A DNA stretch of 64,000 bases. It comes from Saccharum officinarum. Its lineage: Eukaryota; Streptophyta; Magnoliopsida; Poales; Poaceae. A model generated the notes under the pieces. It was given only the letters and a program-made list of their open reading frames with translations, was not told where the DNA came from and did not search any database. Position numbers and translations under genes: made by a program. Positions 55,833 to 64,000 of this stretch are shown piece by piece; position 1 is the first letter of the stretch, and every line of letters begins with the position of its first letter. The stretch spans positions 96,886,932 through 96,950,931 of the forward strand of contig CM036168.1 in the NCBI GenBank assembly GCA_020631735.1, given 5' to 3'.

Positions 55833-57816
55833 TGAAAGTCCTATGTTTGGTGTTGGTAATTAGTGACAATGCCTAAGTACTAATCCTATGCCTAAGTTGT
55901 ATGTAGCATATGAGGATTAGTACATTCCAAGGTTGGTGGCAAGATGAACATGGTGATCATGATGACCACACTTGGATTTGGACGCAACCCTACATAATCA
56001 AGGCAAAGGTATACGCTTAAGGGTTGTGTTTTAGTAACCAAGACACCTAGTGGGTGTGGTTACATTATAGGATAGATAGCCGTACTATAAAGAGGGGAAT
56101 GACGCGGCTATTGAACTCCTAAGTGCCTCTAGATGTGCATTTCATGATCATATGCATTTGGATAGAACTAATATCGCCTTGAAAAATGATTGTGAAAATG
56201 CTAACACACTCACACTTGACGAAGATCACTTGGTGGTGTTAGCACGTTTGCGAAGGCGGTGGAGTTTGAGTGGTAGAGAGGGTTTGGGGTCCTCTCTCCC
56301 TCCCGCCGAGCTTGCGAGGCGGGATTCAGGTGTTTTCGAGAAGTTGAAACGATTATTTTCCACTACGCCGAAAGTCCGGAAAAGAAACGGAGGCGAACGG
56401 AGGTCACAGAGGTGACCGGACGCTGAACCGGACGCGGTCCTTGCATGACCGGACGCGTCCGGTCAGTGTTCAGTGTCTGCGCGTTTTTTCAGTTCGATGA
56501 TCGGACGCGAGGCGCGTCCGGTCACTGATGATCGGATGCGTCCGGTCATTCAGGGAGCTTACTGAACTCTAACTGGACGCTGTCACTGTCACGTCCGGTC
56601 ATTTTCTTCAGCGCGTCCGGTCACTGCTTCGTTGAGCGCTGCTCAGGCGACCAGCGCGTCCGGTCCTTCACGGGACCAGCGCGTCCGGTCGTTCCCGGCA
56701 CGTCCGGTCAGTTGGACCAGCGCGTCCGGTCGTTGCTTCGCAGTTAGCCGTTGGGCGACCAACGCGTCCGGTCGTTTGGACCAGCGCGTCCGGTCAGTAC
56801 TTCACGAGTTAGCCGTTGGGCGACCGGCGCGTCTGGTCAGTTGGACCAGCGCGTCCGGTCAGCCCGATTTCGGCTGTTTAAGTTTCTAACGGCTATATTC
56901 GAAGGGGTACGTCTATAAATACTCATTGGCCGGCTCAAGGCTCTCTCTCTCGAACATTTGACATACTTGTGAGCACTTTGAGCTAAGCAACTCCCCTCCC
57001 ACTCATCTCTCTTGCTTCTTTGCATATTCGAAGTGAGATTGAGTGATCCAAGTGCATTTGCATTGTGAGATAGCATCTAGTTGGCACTTGGTGGTTGATT
57101 TGCTGCGGGATTCTTGTTTCTCTTGGTGGTTGCCGCCACCTAGACGGTTTGGAGCAGCTTGGAGGCGTTGGCAAGAGTTGGTGTTTGTTCTTGGCCACCT
57201 CCGGTGATTGTGAGGGGTTTGTGCCTACCTCGGCGAAGCGCCAAAGGCAACATTAGTATATTGCTCGTGTCATTGCAACCTTTTGCCATTTGGTAGGTTC
57301 TTGTGGTGCCTTTTGAGAGGCTCGGTGTGTGACCGATTAGCCACCGAACCACGTGGTGAAAAGGGACACAACGGGGACTAGCGTGCCGGCAAGCACGTGA
57401 ACCTCGGGATAAATCTTTGTGTCATCACTTTCATATTGTGATTGATTGATCCCGGTGTTCGGTTATCTTGGTATTCATCTCTTGATTATATTGATTGGTT
57501 GGCTCAATTCTTCGCCCCTCGGTGATGCCCTCCTAACTCTCTCTTGTATTAAATTCTTAGTTATCTTTGCTAGCTAGTTAGCTTTGCTAGAGTAGCTTCT
57601 TTGTGTAGCTTGCTAGTTGTAGTTTCCTTCTCGGTTTGACTTGTGCGGTTGAGTGCAAATACTAGAATTGTGAATTGGATAGGTGGCTTGCAAACACCCT
57701 GTAGGCTAAGCAAATCTCGCATCTCGCTATTTGTTATATTGATAAACTTGTTTAGCTTGTTTTTGTAGAAATTTTTAAAAGGCTATTCACCCCCCTCTAG
57801 CCATCTAGACCTTTCA
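55833..57816 (+). mobile_element. Solo LTR, 1984 bp, exact 5-bp TSD
   Basis: It begins TGAAAGTCCTATG and ends TAGACCTTTCA, with TG/CA and short inverted ends. ACTCC flanks both sides (55828-55832 and 57817-57821). A promoter-like CTATAAAT lies at 56913-56920. The 450 bp before it (56415-56870) hold about twelve exact copies of CGTCCGGTC plus complementary ones. It belongs to the same family as 27863-29804. No internal retrotransposon sequence remains, so it is the product of LTR-LTR recombination. Confidence 0.85.
56415..56870 (+). promoter_or_regulatory. Array of CGTCCGGTC motifs upstream of the LTR TATA box
   Basis: About twelve exact CGTCCGGTC motifs and several GACCGGACG complements lie within 455 bp, including an 18-bp perfect palindrome GACCGGACGCGTCCGGTC at 56447-56464. 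Longer units (AGCCGTTGGGCGACC plus motif) are tandemly repeated at 56745-56850. This is the U3 position of the LTR. A regulatory role is inferred. Confidence 0.6.
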
Positions 57817-58181
57817 ACTCCCAACACAGACACCATCATAGTTTATATGAACATTAATTGTACTGCCACCTAAGCGTTTTGCTGATGTGGCAAGGTAGTT
57901 ATTGAAGAGAGAGAGAGCAAAAATCATAGAAACTGGGTCTAAGTTAGAAATCATGTCTATACGAGAACCAAGACATGAAGGGATGTGATTGATAAAGAAT
58001 TGAGAGAGAATGTATGTGATTGGATAAAAAAATGTTCCATAGAAACTATTCATTGGAACCATAGTTTCTATATGTAGTGTCGATGAAAATTAATAGGTAT
58101 AGAAAAGTAGGGCAGTCCCAATGCTAAAAACTACATGTATCTATTAATGTCCATACGGTGATTTCTGCATTGGGAGTGCCC

Positions 58182-59040
58182 AACAGGGATCCCCCAATAT
58201 TATATATTTATTATACCATAAAATAGCACAATCATTCGTAGGATAGATAGAAGACGCACAATTTGACTACATCACGTTCGTAGCGTAGGAACCACCGCAA
58301 AAGAAAGACAAGAGAAATATAGATGGGGAAAAGGAAATATCTGACAATGAAATCAGTAGACGTGTACAGAATATTACAAGGCAACCGCTATTCTCGACCG
58401 ACGTTTACTTTTGTGTCCCTGTTCAGCGTACGCACTATTAATAGAAAAAAATTATTCCAAACACTCTCTTCAATCCACAAACGTGAAAACCTCCTAAAAA
58501 ACATACAGGGGAGTTTTAAAAAAAATCAAAACGGTGCACACCCATAGGTTATCCGCATATGTACTTTGTAACAAAAATTGAGGTACAAACTCAATCTAGA
58601 AAAAAACATACGAAAATGATAACATTCAAATGCATGTGCATTATCTACAAGATCAAATTTATGGGAATTTGTTTTGTAGTAGTGGAAGAAGTGCACCAAA
58701 ATTTTGTTATTGATCTATGAATTTTTACAAAATGAGTATGCATCTCAAACTATTGTGGTAAAGTACATTCATAGATGAATTATGAGTTCTCCAAGTGGCT
58801 ACAAAAAGTTAGGAGCACATATATGCATGGTTTATCTATGACTACACAAAATTCATGGAAACAATGTTGTTCTACAACTTTAAAGCATCTGATTATAGTA
58901 CTTGATTAAACGCGTCCACACATACATTTAAAAATCTCATGGCACTTAACGGAGCAATCCCACTAATTAACCATCCTATCGAGAAGGCATTATCCATTCG
59001 TTTCCATCTCTAGCTAGGAAAGAGTAGCAAGCCCCCTAAC
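58182..59040. other. AT-rich spacer
   Basis: No gene or bounded element was recognised. Confidence 0.35.
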
Positions 59041-59044
59041 CCAT

Positions 59045-60370
59045 CCTAAGAACAATTTTAATAAACTTTTCATATCCTTCCGTGTCAATAAGATGTGAAA
59101 AAAAACCTTCAATAACTTCTTAAATTAGATCTTCAAAGATTGCCAACCTTTATTTCTAATTTTCTCGCTAGTCAAAGATGGAGTGCAAGGATGGCTCTTT
59201 AAAGTGGACAACAAGATATAGAGAACCCATCGGAAGGTGGAAAGATATAAATATCGGGTTTTATTCAACTGGCTTTCTAAATGACGATTTAGAGAGTGGG
59301 TTTAAAAAAAACTCTCGGAGACGGTTTAAGAGCAACTCCAACAGAAGAGCTATTCATAACAATTATTGTATCTGGATTTTCAAAATAACAAGCCATCTAT
59401 CCCGGAGTTCTCACATGCTAAATATAGCTTGCATGTGCCACTAGCCATCTGCCTCGCCGTACTAAAAAGGTTGTTGGAGTTTTCTTTTTCTTTTTGCAAA
59501 TGTTTCTATTTTAGAGATTGGCTAAATCATGTGTTTAGCCATCTATACCAACTCTCTTGGAAAGAGCAACTCTAAGAGTCTTATTATATCCTTCTATATT
59601 AATAAGGAGTAGAGATTTCGGTAAAATAAACCTCCAACAACTCCTTCGATTAGATCTCTAAATATTGACATCCTATTTTTCTAGTTTCTCGCTAGCCAAA
59701 GATGAAGGATGAAGCTGACTCTCCAAGCGCACATAGATATAGAGAAGCTGTTGAGGGTGGAAAGGTATATAGAGTATTTTTTTTTCAAATGGCTCTCCAA
59801 ACAAGGATTGAGAGGGCGTGTTTAAGAAAAACTGATAGACATACCCTAAAAGTGACTCCAATAGTCTCTTTATATCCTTCCGTATTGATATAAATAGTAA
59901 TATTGGTGAAAAATTCCTCTAACAACTTTTCAATTAGAAGCCTATTTGGTTCGTGACCACAACTTGCTATGCCACAAGTCACGCCATATTTTTTTCGACA
60001 GCTGTTTGCTTCATTGTCACAACTATGGCTCGCCATACTTCTTAGCACTCTGTCCCACATGTTATAGGTCCATTCTTTTACCAAACTTTGGCACAAAGTG
60101 TGGTTGTAATTTTGCTCACCACACTTTCTTTGATAGCCACAGTTTGCTGAAGGTTAGACGTGGCAAACTACGACAACAACCAAACATATCCTAGACTCTA
60201 AACACTGCCATCCTCTAAAGTTTCTCACAGATCAAAGATAGAGAGTGGGGCTGACTCTGTACAGAGAAGCTATTAGAGGATGGAAGATATGCAAAGCAAC
60301 TTTTATTTTAATGACTCTCCAAATGACTAAATGAGGATTGGAGACAGAGTTTAAGAAGGAATATTGGAAC
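59045..60370 (+). repeat. Three degenerate tandem units with MITE insertions
   Basis: Phrases of the form CATATCCTTCCGTGTCAATA, then TCTCGCTAGTCAAAGAT, then ACTCTCCAAA-GGATTGAGAG recur in the order 59070-59330, 59585-59860 and 59870-60370. The first two are separated by a MITE-like stretch with GAGCAACTCCAACAGA at its left end (about 59333-59575). The third is split by the MITE at 59938-60192. Confidence 0.65.
59938..60192. mobile_element. MITE with GTTTGGT ends inside a tandem repeat unit
   Basis: The ends are GCCTATTTGGTTCGTG and CAACCAAACATATCC. TAGA stands on both sides. Sister repeat units without it (ATTAGATCTCTAAATATTG at 59660) show the empty site. Related to 43055-43310. Confidence 0.7.
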
Positions 60371-62083
60371 CTAATACCACTGTTATGAAAATTAGGTGTC
60401 GCTGCAAAGTCAATCGACATTCAGATACTGCTGCCTGCAGCTATCATTTAACGCCCGCGCTGTTTAAATTGACTATCCACGAAAGCCAGGTCAAACAAAG
60501 GGACTGTCTTATGTTAATGCAAAGTATTTAAGCCACGACGTCTTTGCGGTGGCACTGCTGCGTCCGCCGGCCGTCTGGTCACCAGCCCAGTCACTACCGC
60601 AGCACCAACCAAACACGTCGTCGTGCGCGCTGATGTGGCTGACACGCCGGCCAGCCGGCGAAAAGCCTCGCCACCACCGCGGTCGCGCGGTCACTTTCGT
60701 CTTTCGTGGCGCAGCCCAGCGCTTACTACGAACTAGGTAGGAGACCGAAGGAAAAGCGGTCAGCCCTCCCACTGGCTTGTGAACGAAAAGAACGCGCACG
60801 TGAAGCGAATTGCCGAAATCGGTCACGTTCCCTGCACCAGCGCGAGCCTTTAATCTGATCAGACACGCGTCGGCGTGGTGATCTGATCGGGGCACGCTAG
60901 TTGCGGATGGCCGAACTGCGGCTGCCGGGACGGGCAGGTGAAGAGGTGTCGGACCGGCGGCGCGGTGGGTCGTGTGGCCGCTGCCCGTTGGCCTGTTCGA
61001 AATGGCGTCGTGCGCTTGGAATTCCTATCGAGTCAAGCGGTGATTTGCTTGTTCCACGTGGCATCGCCGTGCGTAATTACTACTGCTCGCTGCAACCGCT
61101 CTTGTTCTTTTTTTGCGTCCGTCTGGCCCGTTTGGATGTTTCGAATGCTGCTGCTCTGTACTAGTATCACTCCCTGTCCGGACTCTGGACTTCTGGAGGG
61201 GGCAAAAATGAAGAAGGAAACCGTGTTCTGACCGTGTCAGCAAGACGATATGCGATTGGAAACAGCACATGTCGAAGGAAGCCAGGCGACCCTGATTGTC
61301 TGCTACTAGTCGCTCAGCTCGGGTAGAAAAGCCCACGAAGATAGTAAAGAGCTCCGGTATTGTCGGATGCAATCATCCAAGTGGCAGTCGACTGTTCAAT
61401 GTGGAAGCCCGTTGTTGTCTGTCACGAAGGCACATCACATTCACATTCGATCGACCAGTCGCCTGCTCTGACCACAAGGAATGTAATTACTAATCTCACA
61501 GCTGAGGTCCGTGGAACATGGGTTTTCACATCGATGGATTGCATCACGAAATCCCGGTTAAACCTAGCAGAACCTGCTTATTAGTGCTTACACGAATTTT
61601 ACTACTATCACACACGTGCTGCCCCCTGCATCCAGCGGAAGATGTTTTAACTTTTAAAGAAATGGTACGGTTGTTTCGTGTAAAGTCCCAGTTATAAGAA
61701 CGATAAAACGATAGTTTAAGAACCGAAGCACCCTTGGATTCTCGCGAGCCCATGCTGGCCGTGTGGCCTGGCCATGGTCCTCCACTCTATACTAGGCCGG
61801 ATCTCATTCTCGTGCACCCTCCTCACCCCTTGCTGTCGGCCGTCAACGCACTGTTTGCATGTTTCTCCTTCCCCTCCCGGCGCTCGCGCAGCCCGCCAGC
61901 CGACGTGATCCAATCAAGGCGGGGCTGAGTCATCCTCGACCCATCCATCCCAGCCCTCCATCCCACGGCCGCCTTATCACACACACGGCTCTCAGTCTCA
62001 GCCCCTTCCCTCGCAGTCGCAGTCGCAGACGGAGAGGCTGCCGGAAATATTAAACCCCGAGCAGAGCATCACCATTAAACTAA
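60371..62083. other. Spacer upstream of the U-box gene
   Basis: GC-mixed sequence. Frames of 60-130 codons on both strands have no recognisable family. Probably intergenic plus distal promoter. Confidence 0.35.
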
Positions 62084-62306
62084 GGGCGTGTTTGGTTACG
62101 TTTTTGTTAAAGTTTAACTCCCATCACATTAATGTTCCCTCAAATACATGGAGTACTAAATGTAGACTAATTGCATGCATGTCGACACGAGTAATTTACG
62201 ATATGAATCTATTAAGCCTAATTAATCCAAAATTAAAAACTTTTTTATCAAATAAGACGAAAGTGCTACAGGGTTTGTTAAATTTTAACACCTCAAACCA
62301 ACCCCC
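62084..62306. mobile_element. MITE of the GTTTGG/GTTTAG-end group, 223 bp
   Basis: The ends are GGGCGTGTTTGGTTACG and AAACCAACCCCC, with TAA and TAG at the borders. The core shares CATGGAGTACTAAATGTAG, TTAAGCCTAATTAATCC and AATAAGACGAAAGTGCTACA. Confidence 0.7.
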
Positions 62307-62400
62307 TAGCCACATGAAGCGCACCCATCACAGTACTGTAAGATAAGCGAACAAGATTCCTTCCGGCTCTCAACCATCTGCACACGCCTACCGCCCCCGT

Positions 62401-62436
62401 CATTTATAAGCCCCTCCTCTCTCTTTCTCTGTCTTC
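62401..62436 (+). promoter_or_regulatory. Probable TATA box and start region of the U-box gene
   Basis: CATTTATAAGCCCC at 62401-62414 is followed by a CT-rich initiator-like stretch, the typical layout about 30 bp before a plant transcription start. A MITE begins at about 62437. Confidence 0.55.
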
Positions 62437-62710
62437 CCCCGTGTTTAGATGCACCTATTCGGTGACGGCGGAAACACTGTTCTACACTGTAGCGTACTGT
62501 AGCATTTTGTTTTTTAGTGTAAAAAAGTGTCCAAAAATTGATTAATTAGGCTTAAAATGTTCCTCTCGCAAAGAACAACAAAACTATGCAATTAGTTTTT
62601 GATTTCATCTACATTTAGTACTCCATACATATGCCGACATTTTGATATGATGGGAATCTTTTTTTTGTATAGTAGAATTTGGGAGGGAAATTTGGTAACT
62701 AAACAGGGCC
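62437..62710. mobile_element. MITE of the GTTTAG-end group in the U-box gene leader
   Basis: The ends are CCCCGTGTTTAGATGC and GGTAACTAAACAGGGCC. The interior matches the 21949 and 25465 subfamily in reverse (for example CATCTACATTTAGTACTCCAT). It fills most of the space between the TATA-like box and the ATG. Confidence 0.75.
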
Positions 62711-62813
62711 TTCGCCTCGCCGCTCCGCCATCGTACGCACGCCATCCCCACTAAACCAGCCGTTTCTCTAGGTGTTAGTTATACCGATACCGCGCTCAGC
62801 TGTTCCAACTCCA

Positions 62814-64000
62814 ATGGCCATGCCCAACCCACCAACGGTGTTGACCTCCGCGCCGTCACCGCCCGCCGGCTGCTCCACCTCCTCCTGGTCGTCGGCGGCG
62901 GAGTTCATGGCGCCGGCGCCTCCGTCGCCGTCCGACGGGGAGCTGCTGCGCTCGCTGCACCGCCTGGCGCGGGACCTGTCGGTGGCCGCCGAGACGCCGG
63001 CCCCGTTCCTGCGCGGCGCGCTCGCGTCCATCACCAGGCGGTCCAGGCTCCTGGCCGCCGCGTTCGACGACCTGGTCCTGTGCGCCGCGGCGGCCGGGGA
63101 CGTGCCGCGGTCCGCGTCGCTGTGCCTCCGCGAGGTGCTCCTCGTGCTGCAGCGCTTCAAGGCGCTGGCCGCCGACTGCGCCGCGCGGAGCCGGATGCGG
63201 CTGCTGCTGCAGTCGGACGAGATCGAGGAGGAGGTGCGGGAGCTGCACCAGGACCTGGCCACGCTGCTCGACCTCCTGCCCGTCGTCGAGCTGGGCCTCG
63301 CCGAGGACGTCGTGGACCTGCTGGACCTCGCGTCGCGCCAGTGCAGGCGGTTCGCGCCGTCTGTGTCTGTCCTGGCGGAGCAGGCTCTCAAGGCCAGAGT
63401 GCTCTCGCTGATACAGGAGATTGAGCGGGAGATCGTGCCGGAGCGGGACAGGCTGCGGGAGATTCTGGAGGAGGTGGGCATCAACGACCCGGCGACCTGC
63501 AGCGAGGAGATCGAGAGCCTCGAGCGGGAGATCGGTGACCGCGCCTCGGAGAGGTGGACGGACGCCATGATCGCGCTCGTCGGTCTGCTGCGGTACGCCA
63601 AGTGCGTCCTGTTCAGCGCCACGCCCCGGCCTTCTTCGGATTCCAAGCCGGACCCCGAGGTCGACAAAGAAGGGGAGCCCCCGGCGCCGCCGCCGGACTT
63701 CCGCTGCCCCATCACCCTCGACATCATGCGCGAGCCCGTCGTCGTCGCCAGCGGCCAGACGTACGACCGGGAGTCCATCTTCCGGTGGCTCGACTCCGGC
63801 AAGTCAACGTGCCCCAAGACAGGGCAGGTCCTTACCGTTTTGGAGCTGGTGCCCAACAAGGCGCTCAAGAACCTCATCGCTAAGTGGTGCCGGGAGAACG
63901 GCGTTGCCATGGAGAGCAGCGAGGCGAGCAAGAGCGAGCCGGCGCAGGCGGTGGCCGCTAACAAGGCGGCGCTGGAGGCGGCGCGCATGACGGCGTCGTT
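62814..64000 (+). CDS. PUB: U-box/ARM-type E3 ubiquitin ligase, 5' part (PUB family)
   Basis: The frame is open from ATG 62814 to the window edge (395 codons), with a second Met two codons later. Plant U-box proteins attach ubiquitin to substrates with an E2 partner. Residues about 1-35 are Pro/Ser/Ala rich. About 40-270 form the U-box N-terminal helical domain (for example LLRSLHRLARDLSVAAE, EIEEEVRELHQDLATLLDLL). The U-box starts at residue 295 with PDFRCPITLDIMREPVVVAS, followed by GQTYDRESIFRWLDSG, CPKTGQ and LVPNKALKNLIAKWC, all matching the family. ARM repeats would follow beyond 64000. The layout fits the PUB16/17-like or SPL11-related group. Codon use is very GC-rich, as in many grass genes. 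Confidence 0.93.
   Translation, partial: MAMPNPPTVLTSAPSPPAGCSTSSWSSAAEFMAPAPPSPSDGELLRSLHRLARDLSVAAETPAPFLRGALASITRRSRLLAAAFDDLVLCAAAAGDVPRSASLCLREVLLVLQRFKALAADCAARSRMRLLLQSDEIEEEVRELHQDLATLLDLLPVVELGLAEDVVDLLDLASRQCRRFAPSVSVLAEQALKARVLSLIQEIEREIVPERDRLREILEEVGINDPATCSEEIESLEREIGDRASERWTDAMIALVGLLRYAKCVLFSATPRPSSDSKPDPEVDKEGEPPAPPPDFRCPITLDIMREPVVVASGQTYDRESIFRWLDSGKSTCPKTGQVLTVLELVPNKALKNLIAKWCRENGVAMESSEASKSEPAQAVAANKAALEAARMTAS

Larger units (their letters stand above)
55824..58181 (-). mobile_element. Tourist-like MITE (GGGCACTCCCAATGC end) split by a solo LTR
   Basis: The first 9 bp, GGGCACTCC, preceded by TTA (55821-55823), are followed by the solo LTR. The MITE resumes at 57822 after the repeated ACTCC and runs to TGCATTGGGAGTGCCC (58181). 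The interior matches the MITE at 41868-42178. A second GGGCAGTCCCAATGC at about 58113 may be an internal end or a further small element. Confidence 0.75.

Noticed and set aside
56415..56870. CRISPR-like array of short repeats
   Set aside because: Spacing is irregular, repeats are 9 bp, and it lies inside an LTR in a plant genome.
62768..63988. 406-codon minus-strand frame
   Set aside because: It is antisense to the U-box gene and Arg/Ser rich; a GC-rich shadow.
1..64000. A new multi-gene biological system
   Set aside because: Gene order gives no co-functional cluster beyond the tandem membrane-protein pair; the rest is transposon biology plus unrelated single genes.

Overview
The window is nuclear DNA from a grass, most likely a panicoid of the Andropogoneae (sorghum, sugarcane, Miscanthus or maize relatives). 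This is judged from intron-containing plant genes, GC-rich first exons beside AT-rich introns, and a dense set of small grass-type transposons. It contains a 100-N assembly gap (31006-31105). No prokaryotic features, CRISPR arrays, rRNA or stand-alone tRNA genes were seen.

Genic part. On the minus strand, 5028-15444 holds three genes. Two are tandem paralogues encoding many-pass membrane proteins of unknown function (5028-8593 and 11058-12706). Each has a short first coding exon (9-10 codons) and one long second exon. The third is a CBL-interacting protein kinase with an unusual Gln/Pro-rich tail (13903-15444). A secreted cysteine-rich peptide gene of the EPIDERMAL PATTERNING FACTOR-LIKE family lies at 34209-35503 (minus). 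The 5' part of a U-box/ARM ubiquitin ligase gene (plus strand, 62814 to the edge) closes the window. Broken or captured gene pieces are a FAR1-type DNA-binding exon cut by the gap, a 4CL-like acyl-CoA ligase piece, a FAHD1-like (acylpyruvase) piece inside a CACTA transposon, a LINE zf-RVT remnant, and an unidentified two-exon gene piece in two tandem copies.

Mobile DNA dominates the rest, and many elements could be delimited to the base from target-site duplications (TSDs) read directly. These include a 2.84-kb Mutator element whose shortened gene keeps only the DNA-binding domain (9-bp TSD) and a 940-bp hAT derivative (8-bp TSD), both directly upstream of the kinase gene. There are also three long foldback Mutator-type elements with 9-bp TSDs, and a 3.63-kb CACTA element (TGT TSD) that sits inside one arm of another foldback repeat. 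Two ~1.95-kb solo LTRs (5-bp TSDs) were found, one inside a MITE and one inside a larger repeat. Two SINEs, a tiny LINE end, three near-pure poly(A) micro-insertions with TSDs, and at least twelve copies of one related MITE group complete the set. One of these MITEs lies right behind the probable TATA box of the U-box gene.

No previously unknown multi-gene system can be claimed. The most interesting items are the DNA-binding-only Mutator protein next to the kinase promoter, the uncharacterised tandem membrane-protein pair, the CGTCCGGTC arrays in the solo LTRs, and the gene capture by CACTA.
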